A stretch of DNA of 54,088 nt, from positions 1 to 54,088 of the forward strand of contig JABIVD010000023.1 in NCBI GenBank assembly GCA_018667335.1, written 5' to 3'. Under the pieces are notes generated by a model that did no database searches, was not told the DNA's origin, and was given only the letters and a program-made list of their open reading frames with translations. Origin of the DNA: Rhodospirillaceae bacterium. GTDB lineage: Bacteria > Pseudomonadota > Alphaproteobacteria > UBA6615. A program made the translations under genes and the position numbers. Of this stretch, positions 39,425 to 48,781 are shown piece after piece (within the stretch, counting starts at the first letter, position 1; each line of letters begins with the position of its first letter).

Positions 39425-41281
39425 ATGGACAAGCCAGATCAGATTCCGGGGCACAAGCGTCCGCGCCGACGCATTGGTCTTGCAACGGTTCTGGTTGGCG
39501 GCGTCACCCTCCTTATGTTGCTCGCGGTTGGCAGTGTCCTGGCGGTAACCTTAACCGGCGCGACCCAAAATACGTTCTCGCTGCTCGGCGCGCGGGCCAC
39601 GACCACACTCGATCTCGTAGAGGCACACGTCGATGGTGAGTTCGACCCTGTTGTATCGGCTGCGGAAGATTTGAGCGCGCAATTCGCTGATGGGCGGCTC
39701 AATCTCGACGACAGGCGCGAACGGGCGTTCCAGAGGTTCACCGGCGTGCTGACGGCCCTGCCCCAGGTCACAGCGGTCATTTATGCCCCCGTGAATGGTC
39801 GGGCACTGCGCATCACCCTCACCGAGGGCATCGCGATCAATGTCCCTGATGCGCCGGTTCTGCTGCAGCGCCAGAATCAGGCGCTCGAATTCGCCAGCAA
39901 CGTGAACGGGCCGTCACAATGGTTGCCTCCCGTTTGGATTCAGGCCGTTGGCCAGCCGGTCATCACGGTTATTGCACCCGTGCGCCGCGGCGCCGAGTTC
40001 ATGGGTGCGGTTGTCCTGTCTGTGACGATGGAAAAAATCGCAGACTTTCTCGAGGAACTGAAAAACACGAACGCCCTGCACGCCTTCATCGTCTATGACC
40101 GCAAGTGGGTGCTTGGCCATCCGGAGCTACACAATGTGGACTTTCGGCCGGGCAGCGGCGGAAATCCTCTCCCGAGGATCGAGGAGCTTGCGGATCCTTC
40201 ATTCGCGTTGTTTGGCGGTGGTGGTGACCGCGCCACCACGCTCCTGCGAAGCGCACCCCGGGTAACGGACGCACGCATCGACAATGAGCGAATAGTCATC
40301 ACCCGAGACACGGACCGTTTTGGCGAACGGACTTGGACCATGGGCGTGATGCTCCTGCGCTCAGAAGTCGGAAACGAGGTCCAGCGCCTCGTCGGTATGG
40401 CGGTCGTCGGCCTGATCATTCTGGTGATCGCCGTGTTTGTCGGGTTTATGTTCGCGCGTCGCCTGAACCGTCAGATTGGTGGCCTCATAAGGTCAGCCGG
40501 CGCCCTGACCCGCCTGGAGGTCGCCAACGCGCCCGAGGTTCCCGATAGCCGAATATCCGAACTGTCCGATGCCGCGCAGGCGTTCAACCGCATGATCAGC
40601 GCGCTTCGGCTGTTTGAGACCTATGTGCCAAAGCAGCTCGTCCTCGGCCTGATGCAGCGCGGCGAGACCATCGAGGCATCCGAAGAGCGCGTTCTGACAA
40701 TCATGTTCACCGATATTCGCGGCTTCTCGACCCGGGCAGAGCATATGGGCGCCGGCGAGATCGCCGACATGCTCAACACCCATTTCGAGATGCTGGGCAG
40801 TGCCATTGAGGCCGAGGGCGGCACGGTGGACAAGTATATCGGGGACGCGATCATGGCGTTCTGGGGCGCGCCCGAAGAGATCCCCGACCACGCCGCGCGG
40901 GCGCTACGTGCCGCCGCTGAAATCCAGCACCGGGTCCGCGCCGACAACGACGAACGCCGGGCGCGTGGCGACGATCCCCTCCGCATCCGGGTGGGGATCC
41001 ATACCGGGCGGGTGATCGTTGGCAACATCGGCTCCAACAACCGCGTGAACTACACCGTCGTCGGGGACGCCGTGAACACCGCATCCCGGATCGACTCCCT
41101 GGCCAAGGAGATCGCTTCCGAAGAGGATTGCATCGTTCTGACCAGCGGCGACACTCGCGACCATGCGGGCGCGGCCGATGCGGAATTGTACGATCTCAGC
41201 CATCTTGGCGAACGCGAGATCCGCGGCCGCGAAGGCACTGTCGCCATTTTCCAACTCGACGCCAACGCGACGCCCAGCTAG
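39425..41281 (+). CDS. Membrane-bound class III adenylate/guanylate cyclase with periplasmic sensor and HAMP
   Basis: A 618-aa receptor-type nucleotide cyclase. Residues 18-42 are the first membrane helix, about 45-320 an extracytoplasmic sensor (Cache-like by layout), 323-344 the second helix, and about 345-398 a HAMP-type linker (ARRLNRQIGGLIRSAGALTRLE). Residues about 420-600 are the catalytic domain: metal-binding Asp430 (MFTDIRGFS) and Asp474 (DKYIGDAIMAFWG), substrate Lys470, and Asn551/Arg555 in VVGDAVNTASRID. All catalytic residues are present, so activity is expected; cAMP is the likelier product from Lys470. The ligand is unknown. Followed 9 bp later by a methyltransferase gene. Confidence 0.93.
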   Translation: MDKPDQIPGHKRPRRRIGLATVLVGGVTLLMLLAVGSVLAVTLTGATQNTFSLLGARATTTLDLVEAHVDGEFDPVVSAAEDLSAQFADGRLNLDDRRERAFQRFTGVLTALPQVTAVIYAPVNGRALRITLTEGIAINVPDAPVLLQRQNQALEFASNVNGPSQWLPPVWIQAVGQPVITVIAPVRRGAEFMGAVVLSVTMEKIADFLEELKNTNALHAFIVYDRKWVLGHPELHNVDFRPGSGGNPLPRIEELADPSFALFGGGGDRATTLLRSAPRVTDARIDNERIVITRDTDRFGERTWTMGVMLLRSEVGNEVQRLVGMAVVGLIILVIAVFVGFMFARRLNRQIGGLIRSAGALTRLEVANAPEVPDSRISELSDAAQAFNRMISALRLFETYVPKQLVLGLMQRGETIEASEERVLTIMFTDIRGFSTRAEHMGAGEIADMLNTHFEMLGSAIEAEGGTVDKYIGDAIMAFWGAPEEIPDHAARALRAAAEIQHRVRADNDERRARGDDPLRIRVGIHTGRVIVGNIGSNNRVNYTVVGDAVNTASRIDSLAKEIASEEDCIVLTSGDTRDHAGAADAELYDLSHLGEREIRGREGTVAIFQLDANATPS

Positions 41282-41290
41282 GCCCCCCAC

Positions 41291-42025
41291 ATGAACGCAG
41301 ACGAACTCGAACGCCGGATCGCGGGCTTTCCCTACTGGTACCACCGCATTGAGTTGACCGATGGCGTGGTCACCCCTGGCTGGGCACCGATCGATGCGGC
41401 GTCCTACCGTATTCCGGACGTCCTCTCGGGAAAGCGGGTGCTCGATATCGGTGCGTGGGACGGCTACTGGTCCTTCGAGGCTCTGAAACGTGGTGCCGTG
41501 CAGGTCGTCGCAATTGATGACTTCTCCGACTATGTCGGTCATCTCGAAACCGAGGACCGAAAAGCCTGGGAGACATTCGATCTCTGTCGCGAGGCGCTCG
41601 GCTATGACGAACAGCAGTGCCAGCGCCACGATTTGACGATTTATGACCTGACGCCCGAAACCTTCGGGACGTTCGATGTCGTCTTCTGCTTCGGGGTTCT
41701 CTATCACCTGCGATGGCCGATGTACGCGATCGACAAGCTGGCGTCCGTTTGCACGGGGGACTTGTTCATGGAATCCGCGATCGCCGATGATTTCAGCGCC
41801 TATCGCGGCGGGCTCGGCAAGGGCTTTGGCGCCGATATGGTGATGGAGTTCTATCCGAACGATGAGTACGGCGAGAATGTCACCAACTGGTGGGCACCGA
41901 CGCTGCGGGCCATGGGCGGCATGGTCAAGGCCGCGGGATTCGAGACCGTGCGCGGCTGGAAGCTTACAGATACACCGACCCGCGTGTCCCAGTGCCGCGG
42001 TTTCGTCTGGGGCACCAAGAGCTAG
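41291..42025 (+). CDS. Class I SAM-dependent methyltransferase (DUF1698/CmoB-like)
   Basis: A 244-aa methyltransferase whose SAM-binding motif I is VLDIGAWDGYWSFEALKRGA (about 50-69). The following acidic residues VVAIDD and the FDVVFCFGVLYHLRWPMYAI segment resemble the DUF1698 family that includes tRNA-modifying CmoB, but the protein lacks CmoB's N-terminal domain and is shorter. Trp-rich elements (FPYWYHRIEL, NWWAPTLRAM) are typical of a subset acting on small molecules or sugars. The substrate is unknown. It begins 9 bp after the cyclase gene on the same strand and is convergent with pccB, 15 bp apart. Confidence 0.82.
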   Translation: MNADELERRIAGFPYWYHRIELTDGVVTPGWAPIDAASYRIPDVLSGKRVLDIGAWDGYWSFEALKRGAVQVVAIDDFSDYVGHLETEDRKAWETFDLCREALGYDEQQCQRHDLTIYDLTPETFGTFDVVFCFGVLYHLRWPMYAIDKLASVCTGDLFMESAIADDFSAYRGGLGKGFGADMVMEFYPNDEYGENVTNWWAPTLRAMGGMVKAAGFETVRGWKLTDTPTRVSQCRGFVWGTKS

Positions 42026-42040
42026 ACGACCATGCCGGCG

Positions 42041-43573
42041 CTAGAGCGGGATATTGTCGTGTTTCTTCCAGGGATTCTCGAGCGACTTGTTCTCGAGCAG
42101 GCGTAGCGCCCGGCAAATACGCCTGCGCGTGCTGTGGGGATAGATTACGTCGTCGATGAAGCCCTTCTGGGCTGCGATAAACGGATTGGCGAAACGCTCC
42201 CGGTATTCTTCTGTCCGCGCCTCGATCTTCTCCGGATCGTTCTTGTCTTCGCGATAGATGATCTCCACCGCGCCCTTCGGGCCCATGACCGCGATTTCTG
42301 CAGTCGGCCAGGCATAGTTGATGTCGCCCCGGATATGCTTGGATGACATCACGTCATATGCGCCGCCATAGGCCTTTCGGGTAATGAGCGTCACTTTGGG
42401 CACCGTCGCCTCGGCATAGGCGAAGAGCAGCTTTGCACCGTGCTTGATGATGCCGCCATATTCCTGGGCGGTACCCGGCAGAAACCCCGGCACGTCCACG
42501 AAGGTGACGATCGGAATATTGAAACAATCGCAAAAGCGCACAAAGCGCGCCGCCTTCTTTGATGAATCGATATCGAGGCAACCGGCCAGCACCATCGGCT
42601 GGTTGGCGACGAAGCCGACGGTACGGCCCTCCATTCGCCCGAAACCGATGACGATGTTCCCGGCATGATTTTCCTGGAGCTCGAAGAAATCACCCTCATC
42701 GACGACTTTTCCGATGAGCTCCTTGATGTCATAGGGCTTCTGCGGATCGGACGGGATCAGCGTATCGAGCGACGGCTCTTCGCGGTCGAACGGGTCGCTG
42801 GTCGGCCAGACCGGGGGCTGCTCGCGATTGTTCATCGGCAAGAAGTCGTAGAACCGCCGGAGCTGCGCCAGCATCTCCACATCATTTTCGAACGCGCTGT
42901 CGGCAACGCTCGACTTCGTGGTGTGGGTCGAAGCGCCGCCGAGCTCCTCCTGGGTCACGTCTTCATGGGTGACGGTCTTCACGACCTCCGGGCCGGTCAC
43001 GAACATGTAGGACGTGTCCTGGACCATGAAGATGAAATCCGTCATCGCCGGCGAATACACCGCACCGCCCGCGCACGGCCCCATGATTGCAGAGACCTGG
43101 GGGATGACGCCCGACGCATTGACGTTGCGCTGGAATACATCCGCATAGCCGGCGAGCGAGCCGACACCCTCCTGGATACGCGCGCCACCGGAATCGTTCA
43201 GGCCGAGCACGGGCACGCCGTTCTTCATGGCCATATCCATGACATTGCAGATTTTCTGGGCGTGGGCCTCGGACAGAGAACCGCCGAACACCGTGAAATC
43301 CTGCGAGAACACGAATACCTTGCGGCCATTGATCAGGCCCCAGCCGGTCACGACGCCATCACCGGGTATGGGCTCTATATCGGCCGTCATTTCGTTCGGT
43401 GCCTGCTCGACGAACATGCCGAACTCCTCGAACGAGTTCTCATCGAGCAGCAGCTCAAGGCGCTCACGCGCCGTGAGCTTGCCCTTACCATGCTGGGCTT
43501 CTATCCGCCGCTCACCACCACCGAGCCGTGCGCGAACACGGCGGGCTTCGAGTTGGTCCAGAATATCTTGCAT
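42041..43573 (-). CDS. pccB: Propionyl-CoA carboxylase beta subunit (carboxyltransferase)
   Basis: Transfers CO2 from carboxybiotin to propionyl-CoA, giving methylmalonyl-CoA. The 510-aa protein starts at ATG 43573 after [25 protein letters not shown] and [19 protein letters not shown] closely follow PCCB. The carboxyltransferase domains include [36 protein letters not shown] and [15 protein letters not shown]. The longer frame to 43693 covers the spacer and the end of the ATP12 gene. In the 80-bp spacer before it there are two small dyads: GGCCAG/CTGGCC at 43632-43645, and AACCTG/CAGGTT closer to the start. Its partner pccA lies 3.8 kb away beyond two opposite-strand genes. Confidence 0.95.
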   Translation of the reverse strand: MQDILDQLEARRVRARLGGGERRIEAQHGKGKLTARERLELLLDENSFEEFGMFVEQAPNEMTADIEPIPGDGVVTGWGLINGRKVFVFSQDFTVFGGSLSEAHAQKICNVMDMAMKNGVPVLGLNDSGGARIQEGVGSLAGYADVFQRNVNASGVIPQVSAIMGPCAGGAVYSPAMTDFIFMVQDTSYMFVTGPEVVKTVTHEDVTQEELGGASTHTTKSSVADSAFENDVEMLAQLRRFYDFLPMNNREQPPVWPTSDPFDREEPSLDTLIPSDPQKPYDIKELIGKVVDEGDFFELQENHAGNIVIGFGRMEGRTVGFVANQPMVLAGCLDIDSSKKAARFVRFCDCFNIPIVTFVDVPGFLPGTAQEYGGIIKHGAKLLFAYAEATVPKVTLITRKAYGGAYDVMSSKHIRGDINYAWPTAEIAVMGPKGAVEIIYREDKNDPEKIEARTEEYRERFANPFIAAQKGFIDDVIYPHSTRRRICRALRLLENKSLENPWKKHDNIPL

Positions 43574-43653
43574 CGCGCGCCTCTGGCGAAACCTGATTGG
43601 GCCATCCACATAGCAGGTTTTCCGGGATTCAGGCCAGAACTGGCCCGTTGTCC

Positions 43654-44367
43654 TCAACCCTTGCGCAGCAACTCCAGAAAGGCTGCGGAACACTCAATTT
43701 CGGCGCGCAGGGTGTCACGCCGCGCCTGTGCGTCGGCCTCCTCACCCCACATCTCCACCTGGTAGGATTCATCCAGCTGGCTGACATCAAATGCCGTCTC
43801 GGCGTCCAGATGTCCTTTCGACAGTGCCAACGCCACGATGAGCGAGCCACTGGCAGACGTGGCCACTCCAAGCGCTGCAAGTTCGTACAAGTCATGCTCG
43901 GCGACCGCCCCGCGTAACCGCGCCAGTGAGTCGGGGGGTTGATCGACAGGCAGCAGGCCATCGGTAACGACCAATTCGCCACCGAACGTCTCCGCCGCCC
44001 AATCGAGCATCGGTTGCCAGACACGCATCTGTCGGACGACCAGTTCCGCAGGTGCCTGCGCCCTGTAACAGACGAGATCCGTCCCCCCGAATGCCGCGAT
44101 CTGATCGATATAGCCTTCGCGGTCTTCCGCCACGCGGTCCACTGCGGTGGCGGCGATCCGGGTCGACGGCATGGATTCGACGTCGATCTCGTCATCTTGC
44201 GCGCGCCACTCCTCTGCAATCGCATCGGCCAGAGAGGGACTGGGTACCTGCAGGGGCCTGCGCATCGGGGTTCGCACGCCGCGCGCATCCAAGAGCACTT
44301 CAAACCGCTGACCGTCATCGACAGACGCGGTCGAAACCTGTTCATAAAAACGTTTCATCGCATTCAA
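43654..44367 (-). CDS. ATP12-family F1-ATPase assembly chaperone
   Basis: A 237-aa member of the ATP12 family, which in mitochondria binds the F1 alpha subunit until assembly; alphaproteobacteria are the main bacterial carriers. Recognisable segments are [19 protein letters not shown] near the N-terminus, [21 protein letters not shown], and the C-terminal [21 protein letters not shown] with a tryptophan-containing ending ([11 protein letters not shown]). The ATG at 44367 overlaps the AsmA-type gene stop by 4 nt; the ATG at 44358 (MKRFYEQVS) is an alternative. No F1 genes are in this window. Confidence 0.9.
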   Translation of the reverse strand: MNAMKRFYEQVSTASVDDGQRFEVLLDARGVRTPMRRPLQVPSPSLADAIAEEWRAQDDEIDVESMPSTRIAATAVDRVAEDREGYIDQIAAFGGTDLVCYRAQAPAELVVRQMRVWQPMLDWAAETFGGELVVTDGLLPVDQPPDSLARLRGAVAEHDLYELAALGVATSASGSLIVALALSKGHLDAETAFDVSQLDESYQVEMWGEEADAQARRDTLRAEIECSAAFLELLRKG

Positions 44368-47273
44368 CGATCTGCGTCGCCATTTGCGTCCGACCCGGAC
44401 ACCGGGCCGGCTGGCGCAGGGCCATTTTCAAGTGTGGTCGAAGGGGTTGGTGACGTCTGTCCCTCGGTCTGCTTGGAATACTTCACACAAGGATGATTGC
44501 CGCCGCCGAGCTCCAGCAAACCGATCAGGGCCACAGGGGGAAACAGGATACTCCCCAACAAACTGCCGATCTTCACCAGGGTGTCCAACGGATCAGGAAG
44601 AAAGCTCGGATCATCCAATGGACCACGAACGAGTATAGGTACAGCAAGGCTCAAATCGATCCCGCGCGGCTTTGGATTGATCTTCATCTTGTACGTTTCC
44701 GTACCCAGGTTGATGTCGCCACCCGCGGTCAGCGTGATGACCTCCGTGCTCAACAGGTTCACGCGACTTGTTGCGACGCCCTTGGCCAACTGGAAATCAT
44801 TCGCCATGCAATCGACCTCCACCCATTCCTTGCCGTCGAGCGTTTCGGCGATACCCGAGAAGATGCCGCTGACATATCCGAGACCCTCATTTCGCATTCG
44901 GCCCTTGCCCATCACCTGACGCGCATGACCATCAAGGCTACCGGCAATAGCTGCAATCGTGTTTCCCTTGCCGGACAAGGCGATATCTATGGCCCCCTCG
45001 CCCTCGAGGACATCGAGGTTGGCAAAATCCTTGAGCAGCTGGCCAATCTGCATATTGGGCGCGCGCAATGACACTCCGACCAGCGGCGTTTGTCCGCGCG
45101 CGTCGAGGCTGAAATCACCGCGCAGGTCGCCGCCGGCATAGCGTGCCTCCAGCGGTCGCACATTCAGGGCATCCTCTTCCAGAACGACGCGCAGATTCAC
45201 ATCTTCAAAAATGCCATAGGGCGTGACGAGCTTCTTCGGGCGGAAGGTAATGTCGAGGTCCGCAGTTCGTAGAAACTCCAGCGGCAGGGGATCATCAGGA
45301 ATTACCTTAGCCCCCCCGGATTTCACAACCTCGGCCTTTGCATCTTCAAGAGAGACACTTGCCGGTCGGCGCGCCGGCACATAGTCCGGGTACAAGCGTG
45401 TGAGATCTGTAACATCCGACGTCACCACCGCCTCGACATCTATGGCCTCGGGGTCGAACACCACGCGCCCGCTGCCCGCCAGATCCGTCGTCACGCTGCG
45501 AAATGCGAACGCATCGATTGTTACGCGTTCGAGATCACCCTCGATGGACGCCGTAAAATCGACCGGGCCAAGTTCCGGCCATGTCACACCCACAATCGGC
45601 TGGAACTTCTCAAGGGCCTGGCCGTCGCCCGCAATATCCAGGCGGTAGCCCTTGAGCGGCTGGTTCGCGTTAACATCCAGCGTGACATCACCATTCGCGC
45701 GAACCATATCGACCGCAAAATCATCGAGCGCTAGCTGCATAGCCGGCAGCGTCCCGGTGATCGCGACAACACCACCGACCGGACCGAGATCGGCCAGCTC
45801 ATCACCCAGCATGTCGCGAACGACATCAAGTGATTGATCAGTCGCCGACAATTTGAGATCGAGGGTAACACCCGGTGTGTCCGCTTCCAGATTGGCAAGA
45901 TCGACCCTGCCCGTGCCGCGCGTGCCCTCCGCTGTCAGTCCGGATGTCTCTACTCGTGCCTTGCTGAGATTCCCGATCGCGCGAATCTCTCCTTTGATCG
46001 GGCCGACATCCGGCAACGAGACGCCGGCAATAGGTTCCACGACACCCAGCGTCTGTCCGTCCGCCGTCAATATCAGGTCATAGGAAACGCCCGGGTCATC
46101 CAACAGGGGCCCGACCGTGACGGAACCCGAAAGAAAGCTCTGCGCGACTGCCACGCGGTTGGGCTCGAAACGAAGCGCGTCCAGGTCGCCGACGATGCTC
46201 ACGCTACCGGTGATCAGCCCGAGCTGCGTGAGGGGAATCTCAGCCAAGGGTTCGATTGGTGCCAAATCCTGATTGCGCAATTCGGCCTTCAAATCGAACT
46301 CAAGCTCGGACACATCGTCGGACAGCGTCATTTTGGTGGTGCCCGTGACCCGCGTGTTTGCGAGATCCAGGGAAACCACGTTGACGACCGGGTTGCGTTG
46401 TCCGCCACTGATTTGTGCCGACAGAGATATCGGCCCCAGTTTCGGCAATTCCGTATCAAGAAACGGCTGTACTGTGCCAATGGCATCGCCGGAGATCAGA
46501 ACGTCGACATCAAAGCCCGACGGATTGTCCGGCCCGCGCACGGAACCATCGATTTCCACATTAAGGCCAAGCGCCTCGCCGACGAGATTGAACGGTACCT
46601 CGCGATCTCCCTGGATGATGTCGTTCCACGAACCGATCTGACCATCCAGGTCGATCTTGGCTGTATCGCCGCCCAGCCGCACATCCGCCGCGATATCAAT
46701 ATCCAGAGGTGCGCCGGGTTCGGACGGCAGCGCCTTTATGCGTTCGACGGTACCGACCGTCTCGGGTCCCGTCGGGCCGTCCCGATAGGTAAACTGAACG
46801 TCCTCGATCTCCAGTTTAGCGATCTCGAGATCCACGCCGAGCTTTCCGGAGTCCTTGTCCGCATCCGAGCTCTCGCCGGAAGCGTCGAAGTCGAAGCTGC
46901 TGCGGCCGTCCGCACCTGTCTCGATAAAAACCCGGGCACCGCGAAGCGTCAGGCTGTCGATGTCGACACCCCCGCGCAGAAGTGGCCATAGCTCGAACCG
47001 GACATCGGCTTCATCGATATGCACCATCTCCGGTGCCTTCGCCCATTCCGGATTGGACAGACCGATATCGCGAACGGCGATGCGCGTGGTTCGACCCCAT
47101 TCCAGGTCGATCGATCCTTCAATGGTCAGGGTACGCCCCGTCTCCCGCGCGACATAAGCGGCGATACGATCCTTGTGGTCATTGGGGTCGAGGTTGAAAA
47201 CAACCGCGACAAGCGCGACGGTCAACGTGATCGCCACCACCAGAACAACCTTGAAGACTGTGCGCACGCGCAT
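44364..47273 (-). CDS. AsmA-family envelope protein
   Basis: A 969-aa protein with an N-terminal signal anchor (about 6-27, VFKVVLVVAITLTVALVAVVF) and a large repetitive beta region predicted in the periplasm. The start of the domain, GRTLTIEGSIDLEWGRTTRIAVRDIGLSNPEWA, and the C-terminal part (LSTEVITLTAGGDINLGTETYKMKINPKPRG) are typical AsmA. At least three internal segments repeat the pattern VVEPIAGVSLPDVGPIKG / VGVTWPELGPVDF, a sign of internal duplication. AsmA proteins affect outer-membrane lipid or protein assembly; a transport role is inference. This gene couples to the ATP12 chaperone gene through a 4-nt overlap. AGGA precedes the ATG. Confidence 0.92.
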   Translation of the reverse strand: MRVRTVFKVVLVVAITLTVALVAVVFNLDPNDHKDRIAAYVARETGRTLTIEGSIDLEWGRTTRIAVRDIGLSNPEWAKAPEMVHIDEADVRFELWPLLRGGVDIDSLTLRGARVFIETGADGRSSFDFDASGESSDADKDSGKLGVDLEIAKLEIEDVQFTYRDGPTGPETVGTVERIKALPSEPGAPLDIDIAADVRLGGDTAKIDLDGQIGSWNDIIQGDREVPFNLVGEALGLNVEIDGSVRGPDNPSGFDVDVLISGDAIGTVQPFLDTELPKLGPISLSAQISGGQRNPVVNVVSLDLANTRVTGTTKMTLSDDVSELEFDLKAELRNQDLAPIEPLAEIPLTQLGLITGSVSIVGDLDALRFEPNRVAVAQSFLSGSVTVGPLLDDPGVSYDLILTADGQTLGVVEPIAGVSLPDVGPIKGEIRAIGNLSKARVETSGLTAEGTRGTGRVDLANLEADTPGVTLDLKLSATDQSLDVVRDMLGDELADLGPVGGVVAITGTLPAMQLALDDFAVDMVRANGDVTLDVNANQPLKGYRLDIAGDGQALEKFQPIVGVTWPELGPVDFTASIEGDLERVTIDAFAFRSVTTDLAGSGRVVFDPEAIDVEAVVTSDVTDLTRLYPDYVPARRPASVSLEDAKAEVVKSGGAKVIPDDPLPLEFLRTADLDITFRPKKLVTPYGIFEDVNLRVVLEEDALNVRPLEARYAGGDLRGDFSLDARGQTPLVGVSLRAPNMQIGQLLKDFANLDVLEGEGAIDIALSGKGNTIAAIAGSLDGHARQVMGKGRMRNEGLGYVSGIFSGIAETLDGKEWVEVDCMANDFQLAKGVATSRVNLLSTEVITLTAGGDINLGTETYKMKINPKPRGIDLSLAVPILVRGPLDDPSFLPDPLDTLVKIGSLLGSILFPPVALIGLLELGGGNHPCVKYSKQTEGQTSPTPSTTLENGPAPAGPVSGSDANGDADR

Positions 47274-47395
47274 CCGTTGGTCCTATCGATACAACCGGTC
47301 GCTACACCCGGCAGGTTCGGTTTTCATAGCGCAGGCCCCATATGGCCGTACGGCGTATTCTCCGACAGCCCGCAACATCGGTAAACGGCCTCGTC

Positions 47396-48370
47396 TCAGG
47401 TCACTTTCGCGTCAAATCCGACAAACGCCCAACTCTTTGACAGAACATCATCCAACGGTGCCGCGAGCGTGAGACGCTCTCCGGTCGTAGGATGCGGCAG
47501 GGTCAAACCGCGCGCATGCAGATGCAGGCGCCGGGGCAGTCCCTCCACATCACTTTCGCGGCCACCGTATTTGCCATCGCCCACGATCGGCGTTCCCATC
47601 ACCTTGCAGTGCGCCCTCAGCTGGTGCGTACGGCCCGTCCGGGGACGCAACTCAAGCCAGGAGATACGCCGGGCAGCATGGTCCAGGATCCGATACTCGG
47701 TTTCTGCGGCTTGCCCGTCATCGACGGATTCTACGCGCTCACTGCCTTCACCGCCGCGCTTTGCGAGGCGCGCATCAATCACACCGGAATCATGGTCCGG
47801 AACACCCACCACGAGCGCCCAGTAGGTCTTCTCGACTTCGCGCCCCTGAAATAGCACCGACAATTGGGACGCCGTACGTCGGTCCCGCGCCAGCAGCAAC
47901 AAACCGCTGGTGTCCTTGTCGAGCCGATGAACCAGGCGCGGCCGATCCTTGGCGTCGAACTGCAAAGCGTCGAGCATCCCGTCCAGATGCCGGTGGGTCT
48001 TCGACCCACCCTGCACCGCCAACCCGGCGGGTTTGTTCAGGGCGATCAGAAACTCATCCTGATAGATTATGGACTCCCGCAAGATGGCCGCGTCTGCACG
48101 GTCAACCGGCTGGCGGTTTCTCTCGGCGGGAGGTTCGACCGTCCGTGTCGCCGGCATCGGCGGCACACGAATATCCTGCCCTTCGCTGAGCCGTTGACCA
48201 GGTTTGGCCCGGTGGCCGTCAACCCGGACTTGGCCCGTGCGCAGCCATTTCGCGACCTGCCCATAGGAGACGTCCGGGTAATGACGTTTGAACCAGCGAT
48301 CGAGCCGCACATCGCCATCATCGGACTGGACCGCGATATGGCGGACCGCTGAGAGATCATCCGGGCTCAT
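47396..48370 (-). CDS. rluC: 23S rRNA pseudouridine synthase, RluC/RluD type
   Basis: Converts specific uridines of 23S rRNA to pseudouridine. The 324-aa protein has an N-terminal S4 domain (about 22-70, RLDRWFKRHYPDVSYGQVAKWLRTGQVRVDG region) and the RluA-type catalytic domain with Asp151 in HRLDKDTSGLLLLA, plus LRPRTGRTHQLRAH. RluC rather than RluD is favoured by overall length and the KPAGLAVQGG loop, but this is not decisive. The ATG at 48370 overlaps the crcB stop by 4 nt. In many alphaproteobacteria a HAD phosphatase follows and then the ATP12 gene; here the AsmA gene takes that place, 122 bp on. Confidence 0.93.
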   Translation of the reverse strand: MSPDDLSAVRHIAVQSDDGDVRLDRWFKRHYPDVSYGQVAKWLRTGQVRVDGHRAKPGQRLSEGQDIRVPPMPATRTVEPPAERNRQPVDRADAAILRESIIYQDEFLIALNKPAGLAVQGGSKTHRHLDGMLDALQFDAKDRPRLVHRLDKDTSGLLLLARDRRTASQLSVLFQGREVEKTYWALVVGVPDHDSGVIDARLAKRGGEGSERVESVDDGQAAETEYRILDHAARRISWLELRPRTGRTHQLRAHCKVMGTPIVGDGKYGGRESDVEGLPRRLHLHARGLTLPHPTTGERLTLAAPLDDVLSKSWAFVGFDAKVT

Positions 48371-48741
48371 GCGAACACCAGCCGCGCGAGACGCAGCCCC
48401 ACCAGGAGAGCGCCGATCGCCCCGATGACCGAGGCCAACACGTATGCCGCGGCAAACATTACCTGGCCGCGCTCGTACAGGACGATCGCATCGAGCGAGA
48501 ACGTCGAAAATGTCGTGAAGGCCCCGAGGCCGCCGACGGTCAGCAGTGCCCGTATTTCCGGGGTGACCGTCCAGGTTGTCGCCATGAGATGCACCAGGAC
48601 GCCCATCGCGAAGGAACCCACAACGTTGACCACTAAAGTGCCCCAGGGAATCCCCAAGCCAATCCAGGTTGCAACGCCGACATTGACGAAATGCCGCCCC
48701 AGCGCGCCTACAGCGCCTCCGAACGCAATTGCCAGCAGCAT
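48367..48741 (-). CDS. crcB: Fluoride ion channel CrcB (Fluc)
   Basis: Exports fluoride across the inner membrane. About 124 aa from ATG 48741 (MLLAIAFGGAVGALGRH), the usual N-terminus of the family. A GTG at 48756 would add five residues. Four membrane helices are visible, with the family signatures GALGRH, GTLVVNVVGSFAMG (including the pore Asn) and GGLGAFTTFSTFSLD, whose phenylalanines line the fluoride path. No fluoride riboswitch can be accommodated in the 40-bp gap before it. It sits inside the degQ-rarA-crcB-rluC run, so expression is probably constitutive. Confidence 0.93.
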   Translation of the reverse strand: MLLAIAFGGAVGALGRHFVNVGVATWIGLGIPWGTLVVNVVGSFAMGVLVHLMATTWTVTPEIRALLTVGGLGAFTTFSTFSLDAIVLYERGQVMFAAAYVLASVIGAIGALLVGLRLARLVFA

Positions 48742-48781
48742 GTTCACGGCGTGCACCGCGCTTTGATCATTTCAATCGTAC

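Noticed and set aside
48742-48781. Fluoride riboswitch before crcB
   Set aside because: The gap to rarA is about 40 bp, too short for the aptamer, and no aptamer motif is visible.
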